From: Methylobacterium sp.
Lineage (GTDB): Bacteria > Pseudomonadota > Alphaproteobacteria > Rhizobiales > Beijerinckiaceae
Assembly: GCA_013823325.1 (NCBI GenBank)
Contig: PNLY01000001.1
Location: 1-64,000 of the forward strand
Reading direction: 5' to 3'
Length of the DNA stretch: 64,000 bases
Position numbers and translations under genes: made by a program. Of this stretch, positions 17,459 to 27,013 are shown in pieces. Under the pieces are notes generated by a model that saw only the letters and a program-made list of their open reading frames with translations, had not been told where the DNA came from and ran no database searches. Numbering within the stretch: position 1 is the stretch's first letter; each line of letters starts with the position of its first letter.

Positions 17459-17920
17459 ATGCGCGCCTTTCCGCTTCTCCTCGCCGCGCTGCTGGCCTTT
17501 TCGGCGCCGGTCCTTGCCGTGCAGCCGAACGAGGTGTTGAAGGATCAGGCGCTGGAGCAGCGCGCCCGGCAAATCTCTTCGGGCCTGCGCTGCCTGGTCT
17601 GCCAGAACCAGTCGATCGACGATTCCGACGCCCCGCTCGCCAAGGACCTGCGCATTCTGGTGCGCGAGCGACTCACTGCCGGCGACAACGACGGGGCCGT
17701 GATCGACTTCGTCGTCGCACGCTATGGCGATTTCGTCCTGCTGCGCCCGCCGATGAATGCGCGCACGATCGCGCTCTGGACCGCGCCCTTCCTGATCGTG
17801 CTGTTCGGTGCCGTCTTCCTTTGGCGTCGTCGCAATCGCGCGGTGGCGCCGGCCGGCGTCACGCTGACCGCCGAGGAGCAGCGCCGGCTCGACGATCTGC
17901 TGCGCGACGAGCGCGGCTGA
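17459..17920 (+). CDS. ccmH: Cytochrome c biogenesis protein CcmH (CycL)
   Basis: A 153-aa protein with a signal peptide (residues about 1-20), the redox motif LRCLVCQNQS and a C-terminal membrane anchor (LWTAPFLIVLFGAVFLW). CcmH keeps the apocytochrome CxxCH motif reduced for haem attachment. The ATG at 17459 gives the expected signal peptide, with a GTG three bases earlier as an alternative. It lies 5 bp after ccmF and is the last gene of the maturation operon. Confidence 0.94.
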   Translation: MRAFPLLLAALLAFSAPVLAVQPNEVLKDQALEQRARQISSGLRCLVCQNQSIDDSDAPLAKDLRILVRERLTAGDNDGAVIDFVVARYGDFVLLRPPMNARTIALWTAPFLIVLFGAVFLWRRRNRAVAPAGVTLTAEEQRRLDDLLRDERG

Positions 17921-17931
17921 CGGCGCGCCAA

Positions 17932-17971
17932 CCTTACGAAACTGTCATCGTCGGGCGAAATCCGCGTAAGG
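17932..17971. promoter_or_regulatory. Inverted repeat upstream of degP
   Basis: CCTTACG (17932-17938) and CGTAAGG (17965-17971) form a perfect 7-bp inverted repeat with a 26-bp spacer. It lies in the 117-bp gap between ccmH and degP, about 67 bp before the degP start. It could be the site of the OmpR-type regulator encoded downstream of degP, but nothing in the sequence proves this. Confidence 0.3.
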
Positions 17972-18037
17972 CGCCTCCCGTCATGGTCCACCTCACGAAG
18001 CAGGGAAGGCCCTGCCTCCCGCATCGAGGTGAGACCC

Positions 18038-19273
18038 ATGACCACCCAAGAGAACAACACCCCCGAGACCACAACTCGCACGCCCGCCACCGCCCGCTCG
18101 ATCCTGAAGCGCGGCGCGATCGTCGCCGGTGCGGCGACGCTGAGCATCGGCCTGATGGCCGGCCTCGCCGACAATTTCCTCAACACCCATGGCGCCGCCA
18201 ACGCGCAGCCCGTCCAGCTCTCCGGCGTCCAGCAGACGCAGCTGCCGGCCTTCGCCGACGTCGTCGAGCGGGTCAAGCCTGCCGTCGTCTCCGTTCGCGT
18301 CAAGGCCAAGGTCGTCGCCAGCGCAGACGAGGAGAGCGGTCCGGCCGGCATCGAGGGCCTGCCTCCCGGCCATCCGCTGGAGCGTTTCCTGCGCCGCTTC
18401 GGCGAGGAGGGCATGGGCCAGCAGCGCGGGCAGCAGCAGCCGAAGATCCAGCTCGCCCAGGGCTCTGGCTTCTTCATCAGCCAGGACGGCTACGTCGTCA
18501 CCAACAACCACGTCGTCGCCAACGCGACCGAGGTCCAGCTCGTCACCGATGGCGGCAAGACGCTGTCGGCCAAGGTGATCGGCACCGATCCGCGCACCGA
18601 TCTCGCCTTGCTCAAGGTCAACGAGTCCGGCAACTACCCGTTCGTGCAGCTCGCCTCGGGCAAGCCCCGCATCGGCGACTGGGTGCTGGCGGTCGGCAAC
18701 CCGTTCGGCCTGGGCGGCACCGTGACCGCGGGCATCGTCTCGGCCCAGGGGCGCGACATCGGCTCCGGTCCCTATGACGACTTCCTGCAGATCGATGCGG
18801 CGGTGAATCGCGGCAATTCCGGCGGCCCGACCTTCAATCAGAAGGGTGAGGTCATCGGCGTCAACACCGCGATCTACTCGCCTTCGGGCGGCAATGTCGG
18901 CATCGCCTTCGCGATCCCCGCCGCCACGGTCCAGAGCGTCGTCGAGCAGCTCAAGGAGCACGGCTCGGTCGCCCGCGGCTTCATCGGCGTGCAGATCCAG
19001 CCGGTCACCGCCGAGGTCGCCGACGCGATCGGCCTGAAGGACGCCAAGGGTGCCCTGATCGCCGAGGCGCAGGCCAACGGTCCCGCCGCCAAGGCCGGGC
19101 TGAAGCGCGGCGACACCATCATCGCGGTCAATGGCGAGAAGGTCGCCGACGCCCGTGACCTGTCGAAGAAGATCGCGACCTTCGCGCCCGGAGCCAAGAC
19201 CAGCCTGACAATCTGGCGCGACGGCAAGGAGCGTGAGGTCACCTTCGAGGTCGGTCGCCAGCCGGCGGCCTGA
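18038..19273 (+). CDS. degP: Periplasmic Do/DegP-type serine protease with one PDZ domain
   Basis: A 411-aa HtrA-family protease. It has an N-terminal export/anchor segment (about residues 26-44), a trypsin-like domain with His158 (NNHVV), Asp188 (RTDLALLK) and Ser261 (RGNSGGP), and one PDZ domain at about 320-405. Typical DegP/DegQ proteins have two PDZ domains, so this is a shorter, DegS-like layout that could be membrane-tethered. The ATG at 18038 follows GAGGTGAG. It precedes an OmpR-type regulator and kinase, an arrangement found in rhizobia. Confidence 0.88.
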   Translation: MTTQENNTPETTTRTPATARSILKRGAIVAGAATLSIGLMAGLADNFLNTHGAANAQPVQLSGVQQTQLPAFADVVERVKPAVVSVRVKAKVVASADEESGPAGIEGLPPGHPLERFLRRFGEEGMGQQRGQQQPKIQLAQGSGFFISQDGYVVTNNHVVANATEVQLVTDGGKTLSAKVIGTDPRTDLALLKVNESGNYPFVQLASGKPRIGDWVLAVGNPFGLGGTVTAGIVSAQGRDIGSGPYDDFLQIDAAVNRGNSGGPTFNQKGEVIGVNTAIYSPSGGNVGIAFAIPAATVQSVVEQLKEHGSVARGFIGVQIQPVTAEVADAIGLKDAKGALIAEAQANGPAAKAGLKRGDTIIAVNGEKVADARDLSKKIATFAPGAKTSLTIWRDGKEREVTFEVGRQPAA

Positions 19274-19463
19274 TCCGGGGCTATCGAAGTCGGGGCATGC
19301 TCGGGCGCGTAGCGTCAGTCCACCTTGCAAGGGCATGTTCCGGGCGGATGGTGTCTCCCGGTTGTCACGTCGCCCCCTACCGGGACTACCAGCCGTCATG
19401 GCGGCAGGTCGGATCGTCACCTCCGGCCTGCCGCTTTCCGTTTGCTTGAGCTAGGTTGCAGCC

Positions 19464-20147
19464 ATGCGACTCCTGATCGTTGAAGACGACGCCGAAGCGG
19501 CAGCCTATCTGGTCAAGGCCTTTCGCGAGGCCGGCCATGTCGCCGACCATGCTCCCGATGGCCTCGAGGGCTATGCCATGGCGCAGGGCGGCGGCTACGA
19601 CGTGCTCGTGGTCGACCGGATGCTGCCGCGCATGGACGGCCTCTCCGTGATCCGCTCGTTGCGCGAGCAGGGCGAGACGGTGCCGGTGCTGATCCTGTCG
19701 GCGCTCGCCCAGGTCGACGATCGGGTGAAGGGCCTGCGCGCCGGCGGCGACGACTACCTGCCAAAGCCCTATGCCTTCTCCGAGCTTCTCGCCCGGGTCG
19801 AGGTGCTCTCGCGCCGCCGCGGCGCGCCGGCGTCCGAGCCGACCACCTATCGCGTCGGCGACCTCCTGCTCGACCGGCTGGCGCACCGCGTCACCCGTGC
19901 TGGCGAGGAGATCGTGCTGCAGCCGCGCGAGTTCCGCCTGCTCGAGTATTTGATGAAGCATGCCGGGCAGGTGGTGACCCGCACCATGTTGCTCGAGAAC
20001 GTCTGGGATTATCATTTCGACCCGCAGACCAACGTCATCGACGTCCACGTCTCGCGCCTGCGCGCCAAGGTCGACAAGGGCTTCGAGCACCCGATGATCC
20101 ACACCATCCGCGGCGCGGGATACATGGTCCGTGACACAGCTCGCTGA
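19464..20147 (+). CDS. OmpR-family response regulator next to degP
   Basis: A 227-aa response regulator. The receiver pocket is EDD at 7-9, phospho-acceptor Asp51 is in VVDRMLPRMDG, and the conserved Lys is in PKPYAF. The winged-helix domain has LQPREFRLLEYLMKH and ends IRGAGYMV. It overlaps its partner kinase by 17 bp. The 190-bp gap to degP (19274-19463) shows no gene and presumably holds the promoter. The pairing with degP suggests an envelope-stress role similar in logic to CpxRA, which is an inference. Confidence 0.88.
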   Translation: MRLLIVEDDAEAAAYLVKAFREAGHVADHAPDGLEGYAMAQGGGYDVLVVDRMLPRMDGLSVIRSLREQGETVPVLILSALAQVDDRVKGLRAGGDDYLPKPYAFSELLARVEVLSRRRGAPASEPTTYRVGDLLLDRLAHRVTRAGEEIVLQPREFRLLEYLMKHAGQVVTRTMLLENVWDYHFDPQTNVIDVHVSRLRAKVDKGFEHPMIHTIRGAGYMVRDTAR

Positions 20148-21648
20148 TGGCCGGGCGGCAGAGGCGCAGCAGCCTTCCGGCCGCCTGCGCTTCCTGCCGC
20201 ATCTCGTCCGCACCACGGCCTTCAAGCTGACGGCGATCTATCTCGTCGTCTTCGCCGCCTTCGCCATCTTCGTGCTGGGCTATGTCGCCTGGAACGCCAA
20301 GAACCTGCTCGACGACCAGATCCGCTCGACCATCGACGCCGAGATCCAGGGGCTGGCCGAGCAGCAGCGCCTTGGCGGCATCAGGCGCCTCGTCCAGGTC
20401 ATCGAGCGGCGCTCGCGGGGCCCGGGCGCCTCGCTCTATCTCGTCACCACCCCGCTGGGCGAACGCATTGCCGGCAATATCGAGGCGCTGCCGCCCGGCA
20501 CGCTCGATCGCCAGGGCGAGAGCGAGATCGAATACGCCCGCTCCTCCGAGACGCTCGACCAGACCAACCACGCCATCGTCCGCGTCTTCATGCTGCCGGC
20601 GGGGTTCCGCCTGCTGGTCGGGCGCGATGTCGAGGAGCGCGAGCGCCTGCGCGTCGTGATCAAGCGCGCCGCCGGCTGGTCCTTCCTGCTCGTCGTCGTG
20701 CTCGGCTGCTTCGCCGGCTGGTTCGTGGCGCGGCGGGTGCTGAAGCGCATCGACGGCATGAACGACACGGCCCGTTCGATCATGGCCGGCGACCTCAAGG
20801 GCCGCCTCGCCATCGCCGGTACGGGCGACGAACTCGATCGGCTGGCCGGGAATCTCAACGCCATGCTCGACCGCATCGGCGAACTGATGAGCGGCATGCA
20901 GCAGGTCACGGACAATATCGCCCACGACCTCAAGACGCCGCTGACGCGCCTGCGCAACCGGGCCGAGGAGGCGCTGCGCACGGCGCAATCGCCCGAGCAA
21001 TTGCGCGCGGCGCTCGATGGCTCGATCGAGGAAGCCGACGGGCTGATCCGCGTCTTCAACGCGCTCTTGATGATCGCCCGGCTGGAGACCCGCCAGATCA
21101 GCGACAGCATGGCACCGCTCGACCTCGCCGAGATCGTCGACGGGCTCTCCGAGCTCTACGAGCCGCTGGCGGAGGAGGCGGGGCTCACTTTGTCGGCGTC
21201 CGTCGAGCCTGGCCTGTCGCTCACCGGCAATCGCGAGCTGATCGGCCAGGCGCTGGCCAATCTGATCGACAACGCGCTGAAATACGGCAAGCCGGAGGGC
21301 GAAGCGCCGGCGACCGTCGTGGTCACGGCCAACCGGGTCGGCGACATGGTCGAGCTTGGCGTCGCCGATCACGGCGCCGGCATCCCCGAGGCCGATCGTG
21401 GCCGTGCGCTCGAGCGCTTCGTCCGGCTCGACCAGAGCAGGAGCAAGCCGGGCTTCGGGCTCGGCCTCGCCTTGGCTTCGGCCGTGGCGCATCTGCATGG
21501 CGGCACGATCCGCCTGTCGGACAATGCGCCGGGCCTCGCCATCGTGATGTCGCTGCCGATCGTGCCGCCTCCTGTGGACAGGCCCGTGACGGAGGCGCCT
21601 CAAGGCTCGACATCGCAGCCGGACGCGGCAGGGTTCCAGTCGGCTTGA
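20131..21648 (+). CDS. Sensor histidine kinase partner of the degP-linked regulator
   Basis: A 505-aa kinase starting at GTG within the end of the regulator gene. TM1 is at about residues 32-52 and TM2 at about 178-198, with a periplasmic loop between them. HAMP follows, then the H box NIAHDLKTPLTRL, N box ALANLIDNALKYG, G1 DHGAGIPEAD and G2 GFGLGLALAS. The C-terminal 30 residues form a polar tail. The 17-bp overlap implies coupled expression with the regulator. Confidence 0.88.
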   Translation: MTQLADGRAAEAQQPSGRLRFLPHLVRTTAFKLTAIYLVVFAAFAIFVLGYVAWNAKNLLDDQIRSTIDAEIQGLAEQQRLGGIRRLVQVIERRSRGPGASLYLVTTPLGERIAGNIEALPPGTLDRQGESEIEYARSSETLDQTNHAIVRVFMLPAGFRLLVGRDVEERERLRVVIKRAAGWSFLLVVVLGCFAGWFVARRVLKRIDGMNDTARSIMAGDLKGRLAIAGTGDELDRLAGNLNAMLDRIGELMSGMQQVTDNIAHDLKTPLTRLRNRAEEALRTAQSPEQLRAALDGSIEEADGLIRVFNALLMIARLETRQISDSMAPLDLAEIVDGLSELYEPLAEEAGLTLSASVEPGLSLTGNRELIGQALANLIDNALKYGKPEGEAPATVVVTANRVGDMVELGVADHGAGIPEADRGRALERFVRLDQSRSKPGFGLGLALASAVAHLHGGTIRLSDNAPGLAIVMSLPIVPPPVDRPVTEAPQGSTSQPDAAGFQSA

Positions 21649-21689
21649 TGAAGGGCTAAGGCTCGCAGCCGGTCGACGCGGAGGTCAGT

Positions 21690-24644
21690 GTGGGCGAGCC
21701 CTTATGCGAATGCCTGAAGGCGGCGCCTGTCCTGCCGGCCCGCGGCAAGGTCGAGACGCTCTGGCGCGAGGAGCTGATCGAGCGCCTGTTCGATGCCGAG
21801 GCCGGCGAGCGGCTTGTCGCGCATCTGACCGGCAATGAAGCCTCGGCCGCGCTCGTCGCCGGCATCCTGGCGCATTCGCCCTTCCTCACCCAGATCATGC
21901 GGCGCGATCCGGAGGGGCTGCTCACCTCCTTGACCACCGATCCGGGCGAGCGCCGCGACGCGCTATTGGCCGGCATCGCAGCCTTCGCCACGCCGGAGAC
22001 GGCGACCGCCGACCTGATGCGCGAGTTGCGTCGCTTCCGTCAGGCGATGGCACTCTTGATCGCGCTCGCCGATATCGGCGGCGTCTGGCCGGTCGAGACC
22101 GTCACCGCCGCGCTCAGCGCCACCGCCGACATGGCGGTGAAGCTCGCCAGCGAGCACGCCCTGCACCAAGCCGCCGGCCTCGGCCGGATCGAGCTTCCCG
22201 ATGCGAGCGATCCCGGCAAGGGCTCTGGCCTCGTCGTATTGGCGCTCGGCAAGCATGGCGCCGGCGAGCTGAACTACTCCTCCGACATCGACATCGTCGT
22301 CTTCTTCGATCCGGAGATGGCCGAGGCCGCCGGCGTCGGCGAACCCACCAGCTTCTTCGTCAAGCTCACGCAGCAGATCGCCCGCATCATCCAGGAGCGC
22401 ACGCCGGACGGCTATGTCTTCCGCGTCGACCTGCGCCTGCGGCCTGATCCCGGCTCGACCCATGTCGCCGTCGCCCTGCCGACCGCCTACGCCTATTACG
22501 AGACCGTCGGCCAGAACTGGGAACGCGCCGCGATGATCAAGGCGCGGCCCGTCGCCGGCGACCTCGAACTCGGCCGCCGCTTCATCGCCGATCTCGCCCC
22601 CTTCATCTGGCGCAAATATTTCGACTTTGCCGCGATCGCCGACATCCATGCGATGAAGCGGCAGATCCAGTCGGTGAAGGGCTTCGAGACGCTCAGCCTG
22701 CCCGGTCACAACGTCAAGCTCGGCCGCGGCGGCATCCGTGAGATCGAGTTCTTCGTTCAGACCCAGCAGCTCGTCTTCGGCGGCCGGCGCCCGGCGCTGC
22801 GCGGGCCGCGGACGCTGGAGATGCTGGGAGAGCTGACGAAGGAGAACTGGATCAGCCCGCAGGCCCGCGACGAGCTGACCGAATCCTATTGCTGGCTGCG
22901 CACGATCGAGCACCGGCTGCAGATGCGCCATGACGAGCAGACGCAGACCCTGCCGACGGACGCCGCCGATCTCGACGCCTTCGCCCGCTTCTGCGGCTAC
23001 CCCTCGGCCAAGGCCTTCGGCAAGGATCTGGAGGCGCACGCCCGGCGCGTCGAGGGCCACTATGCCCTGCTGTTCGAGGATGCCCCCAGCCTCGCCAGCG
23101 AGGCCGGCTCGCTTTCCTTCACCGGCACCGAGAACGATCCGGAGACGCTGGCGACTTTGGGCAAGCTCGGCTTCCGCCAGCCCGCAACGGCAGCCGAGAC
23201 GGTGCGCGGCTGGCATTTCGGGCGCCGCGCCGCCGTGACCAGCGCTCGCGCCCGCGAGGTCTTGACCGAGCTGACGCCGGCTCTGCTCGTTGCGCTCGGA
23301 CGTACCACCGATCCCGACGGCGCGCTCGCTCATCTCGACAATGCCTTCGTGCGCATGCCGGCCGCGGTCGAGCTCCTGACGCTGCTGCGCTCGCACGATG
23401 CGCTGCTGCAGCTCTTCGCCGAAATCCTCGGCAGCGCGCCGCGCCTCGCCAAGGTCGCGGCGCTCTATCCGCATGTGCTCGACGCCGTGATCGATCCCGC
23501 CTTCAGCGCCCCGCGCCACGATGCCGAGCGGGTGGCGCAGCGCGTGCGCGCTATGGTCGGCACGCCGCCCCCCAGCGTCGAGGACGGGCTCGACCGCATG
23601 CGTGATGCCGCCCGGCAGGAGAATTTCCTGGTCGGAGCCCGGCTGCTCTCGGGCGTGATCAATGCCGAGCAGGCGGCGCAGGGCTATGCGGCGGCGGCGC
23701 AGGCCTGCGTCCGCGTCGCCTTCGAGGATACGCGCGCCGCCTTCGCCGCCGACCACGGCCTCGTGGCGGGCGCCCATGCCGTCGTGCTCGGCATGGGCCG
23801 TCTCGGTGCCGGGGAGCTCACGCCTTCATCCGATCTCGACCTGATGCTGCTCTATGATCGGCCCGACGACGCCGAGGCCAGTGACGGCAAGCGCCCGCTC
23901 GATCCGGTGACCTGGCATGTCCGCTTCACCCAGCGCCTCGTCGCGGCCCTGACCGTGCCGACGCGGCGCGGCACGCTCTACCAGGTCGACATGCGCCTGC
24001 GGCCGGCCGGCAACAAGAGCCCGGCGGCGACGCAATTCGGGGGGTTTGAAGCCTACCATCAGGGCGAGGCCGAGATCTGGGAGGAGATGGCGCTGACCCG
24101 CGCCCGCGTCGTCGCCGGCGATGCTGCCTTGAGGGAGAAGGTCGAGTCGGCGATCCGCGAGATCCTGCTGCGCAAGCGCGCGCCGGCCAAGGTCGCCGCC
24201 GCCGTCGCCGAGATGCGGGCGCTGATCGCCAAGGAGAAGGGCGAGGGCAATGCCTGGGATCTGAAGCTCGCGGCCGGCGGCCTGACCGATCTCGACTTCC
24301 TGGCCCAGTTCCTGGTGCTCGCCTATGGCCACGACCATCCGCAGCTCCTTGCCCGCACCACCTCCGGCGTCTTCGCCGCGGCGCGCGACACCGGCGTCAT
24401 CGCCGGGGGGGAGGCGGAGCGCCTCGCGGCTGCGGCGCGCTTCATCGGCGACGTCCAGCTCTGGCAGCGTTTCGCGGTGGAGGAGGAGTTCGATCCCAAG
24501 GCGGTGCCGGGGCGTGTCCTGAGCCGGATCGCAACGGCGGTCGGCTTGCCCGATGCCAAGGTGCTGAAGGCCGAGCTCGACGAGCGCCGGGCGATGGTGC
24601 GCGGCCTGTTCAAGCAGATCCTGGGCGCGGCGCAGAAGGCCTGA
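21690..24644 (+). CDS. glnE: Glutamine synthetase adenylyltransferase / adenylyl-removing enzyme GlnE
   Basis: A 984-aa bifunctional enzyme that adenylylates and deadenylylates glutamine synthetase in response to PII state. Two nucleotidyltransferase domains are visible. The N-terminal one (deadenylylation) has GKHGAGELNYSSDIDIVVF near residue 187. The C-terminal one (adenylylation) has GMGRLGAGELTPSSDLDLML near residue 701. Full length for the family. The start is GTG with GAGG upstream. It is followed convergently by pleC with 5 bp between the ends. Confidence 0.95.
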   Translation: MGEPLCECLKAAPVLPARGKVETLWREELIERLFDAEAGERLVAHLTGNEASAALVAGILAHSPFLTQIMRRDPEGLLTSLTTDPGERRDALLAGIAAFATPETATADLMRELRRFRQAMALLIALADIGGVWPVETVTAALSATADMAVKLASEHALHQAAGLGRIELPDASDPGKGSGLVVLALGKHGAGELNYSSDIDIVVFFDPEMAEAAGVGEPTSFFVKLTQQIARIIQERTPDGYVFRVDLRLRPDPGSTHVAVALPTAYAYYETVGQNWERAAMIKARPVAGDLELGRRFIADLAPFIWRKYFDFAAIADIHAMKRQIQSVKGFETLSLPGHNVKLGRGGIREIEFFVQTQQLVFGGRRPALRGPRTLEMLGELTKENWISPQARDELTESYCWLRTIEHRLQMRHDEQTQTLPTDAADLDAFARFCGYPSAKAFGKDLEAHARRVEGHYALLFEDAPSLASEAGSLSFTGTENDPETLATLGKLGFRQPATAAETVRGWHFGRRAAVTSARAREVLTELTPALLVALGRTTDPDGALAHLDNAFVRMPAAVELLTLLRSHDALLQLFAEILGSAPRLAKVAALYPHVLDAVIDPAFSAPRHDAERVAQRVRAMVGTPPPSVEDGLDRMRDAARQENFLVGARLLSGVINAEQAAQGYAAAAQACVRVAFEDTRAAFAADHGLVAGAHAVVLGMGRLGAGELTPSSDLDLMLLYDRPDDAEASDGKRPLDPVTWHVRFTQRLVAALTVPTRRGTLYQVDMRLRPAGNKSPAATQFGGFEAYHQGEAEIWEEMALTRARVVAGDAALREKVESAIREILLRKRAPAKVAAAVAEMRALIAKEKGEGNAWDLKLAAGGLTDLDFLAQFLVLAYGHDHPQLLARTTSGVFAAARDTGVIAGGEAERLAAAARFIGDVQLWQRFAVEEEFDPKAVPGRVLSRIATAVGLPDAKVLKAELDERRAMVRGLFKQILGAAQKA

Positions 24645-24649
24645 GCGCC

Positions 24650-26953
24650 TCAAGCCGCTTGCTGCTCCAGCTCCGCCCCTGCCGGGCTCTTCAGCGGCAG
24701 GTGCACCATCACGATCGTGCCCGAGCCCATGATCGAGCGGACCCGGAGCGAGCCGCCATGCAGTTCCGCCAGCGAGCGGGCAATGGCGAGGCCAAGGCCC
24801 GAGCCGCCATGGCTGCGGATGAGGTCGCCCTCGACCTGCTCGAACGGGCGCCCGATGCGGCCGAGCTTCTCGCGCGGGATGCCGATGCCGCTGTCCTCGA
24901 CATAGAGGTTGAGGGCGCCCGGCGCCGGCTTGACCCGGACCGCGATCCTGCCGCCCTCCGGCGTGAACTTGATGGCGTTGTCGACGAGGTTGCCGACGAT
25001 CTGGAAGAGGGCATGCGAGTCCGCCTCGAGGCGCAGGTCGTTGCCGATATCGCTGGTGAGGGTGAGCTGCTTGCGCGCGATTTCCTCGCGGTGGCAGCTG
25101 ATCGCCTCGCCGACCACGAGATCGAGCGCGACATCGGTCTTTTCGAGCTCGAGCTTGCCAGCCTCGATCCGGGCCATGTTCAGGATGTCGTTGATCACGG
25201 CGAGCAGGTAGCCGCCGCTGGAGCGGATGTCGCGGACATACTCGACATAGCGTTCCGAGCCGAGCGGGCCGAACAGGCCGTCATCCATGATCTCGGAGAA
25301 GCCAAGGATGGCGTTGAGCGGCGTGCGCAGCTCATGGCTCATATTGGCGAGGAATTCCGACTTGGCGCGGTTGGCGCTTTCGGCGGCGGCCTTCTGCTCC
25401 AGATAGAGCTCGGCCAGCTCGGCGAGCTGCTGCGCCTGCGCTTCCAGCTTCTGGCGCGAAGACTTCAGGTCGGTGACGTTCTTGAGCAGCTCGTGTTCGG
25501 AGCGGGTCAGGCGCTCCTCCTGCTGCTTCAGCAGGGTGATGTCGGTGCCGACCGAGACCGAGCCGCCATCCTTGGTGCGGCGGCCGTTGATCTGCAGCCA
25601 ACGCCCGTCCGAGAGTTTCGCCTCGTAGGAATGGCTGCCGGAGCCGGCGCGCACGCTGCGGACCGGCTCCCGGTCGATGCTCGGCTGGGCGCTATGGCTC
25701 ATGATCTGCTCATAGGCCGTGCCGGTCTTGACCAGTTCCGGCGAGAGCATGTGCAGCTGCTGGTACTTGGCGTTGCAGAGCACGAGCTTCTGATCGGCGT
25801 CCCAGAGCACGAAGGCTTCCGAGATCGCCTCGACCGCGTCGCGCAGGCGGGCGTCGGCCGTGGCGGTACGGGCGGCCATGCGGCGCTGCTCGGAGATGTC
25901 GACGACGATGCCGACGAGATGCTGCGCATGGGTCCGGCGATCGGTCACCAGCTCGGCACGCGCCTTGAGCCAGACCCATTCGCCCGAGGCGTTGCGGACG
26001 CGGAATTCCTGGTCGAGATGGTTGGTCTCGCCGCGGCTGACCGCATCGGCCAGGGCGTAGAGGTCGGCATCCTCCGGGTGGATGAAGGCGTTGACCTCGC
26101 CGAAGGACATGAACTCGCCGGCGCGGTCATAGCCGAGCATGGCGTACATTGAATCCGACCAGTACATCCGACCGCGGGCCAGGTCCCAGTCCCACAGCCC
26201 GCAATGGCCGCGGCTCAGCGCCGTATCGATGCGGTCGCGCACACAGTCGCAATCCTCGTCGGCGGCGCGGGCCCGGCGCGATTGCAGCACGAAAGCAGCG
26301 GTGATGCCGGCGAGCACGATCGCCGCCGAGCCGAACAGGACGAGGATGGAGCGCCGGCGCTCGTCCCAGGTCGAGAGCGCGCGCTTGACCGGATGCAGCA
26401 CCGCGACCTGGCCGAGCGGAGCAGAGAGGTTGCGCACGGTGGCGAGCGCCTCGATCCCACCCGGCAGCGTGATCGGCATCACGCCGGCGCGGTCGGCGAA
26501 GACGGTCAGCGCCTGGCCAGGGCCGAGCACGTCGACCAGGCTGCGCTCTCCCGAGGCGATCGCCGGCTCGCCGGCGATCACCCGCCCGCTGGCATCGCTC
26601 ACATAGGCGATGCGGCCCCGGCCGGCGATGTGCTTGGTCGACAGGGGCGTGAGGGCGCTGTCGGGGCGCTTGTCGTCTTTCGAGGCTAGATCGAGCTCGC
26701 GCACAAGCAACGCGGCGAGCGCTTCGAGGTCGATTGCCGCATCGTCGAGCGCATCGTCACGCAGCGCCGAGGTCTGGACGTAGGCGCCGAGGGCCAGGAG
26801 CAGGACGAAGGCCGCGACAAGCGCCGGAATGACTTTCCGGAAGGTCGGCTCCAGCTGCTCGAAGCGCTGATAGAGCGGATGCGTCAGGGATCGTGCTACG
26901 CCCAGAACTGAATTTGCGCGCACGTGTGCGCAAGCCGCGTCTGCACGCGTCAT
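24650..26953 (-). CDS. pleC: PAS-domain sensor histidine kinase, PleC type
   Basis: A 767-aa membrane kinase. TM segments lie near residues 41-61 and 203-227, enclosing a periplasmic region. Then come PAS domain 1 (LWDWDLARGRMYWSD to VVDISEQRR), PAS domain 2 (AVEAISEAFVLWDADQKL), H box FLANMSHELRTPLNAILGF, and the PleC/DivJ-type DHp with LFGPLGSERYVEYVRDI. The C-terminal ATPase has NLVDNAIKFTPEGG and SGLGLAIARSL. PleC acts on the DivK cell-cycle regulator. From memory, glnE/pleC adjacency downstream of the degP two-component genes matches Sinorhizobium. An AAGGGGGA ribosome-binding site precedes the ATG. Confidence 0.78.
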   Translation of the reverse strand: MTRADAACAHVRANSVLGVARSLTHPLYQRFEQLEPTFRKVIPALVAAFVLLLALGAYVQTSALRDDALDDAAIDLEALAALLVRELDLASKDDKRPDSALTPLSTKHIAGRGRIAYVSDASGRVIAGEPAIASGERSLVDVLGPGQALTVFADRAGVMPITLPGGIEALATVRNLSAPLGQVAVLHPVKRALSTWDERRRSILVLFGSAAIVLAGITAAFVLQSRRARAADEDCDCVRDRIDTALSRGHCGLWDWDLARGRMYWSDSMYAMLGYDRAGEFMSFGEVNAFIHPEDADLYALADAVSRGETNHLDQEFRVRNASGEWVWLKARAELVTDRRTHAQHLVGIVVDISEQRRMAARTATADARLRDAVEAISEAFVLWDADQKLVLCNAKYQQLHMLSPELVKTGTAYEQIMSHSAQPSIDREPVRSVRAGSGSHSYEAKLSDGRWLQINGRRTKDGGSVSVGTDITLLKQQEERLTRSEHELLKNVTDLKSSRQKLEAQAQQLAELAELYLEQKAAAESANRAKSEFLANMSHELRTPLNAILGFSEIMDDGLFGPLGSERYVEYVRDIRSSGGYLLAVINDILNMARIEAGKLELEKTDVALDLVVGEAISCHREEIARKQLTLTSDIGNDLRLEADSHALFQIVGNLVDNAIKFTPEGGRIAVRVKPAPGALNLYVEDSGIGIPREKLGRIGRPFEQVEGDLIRSHGGSGLGLAIARSLAELHGGSLRVRSIMGSGTIVMVHLPLKSPAGAELEQQAA

Positions 26954-27013
26954 GCCCGTCCCCCTTCGGAAGCGATGTACCGACAGTAAGATCGAGAGAC
27001 GTGCCGCATCCCC

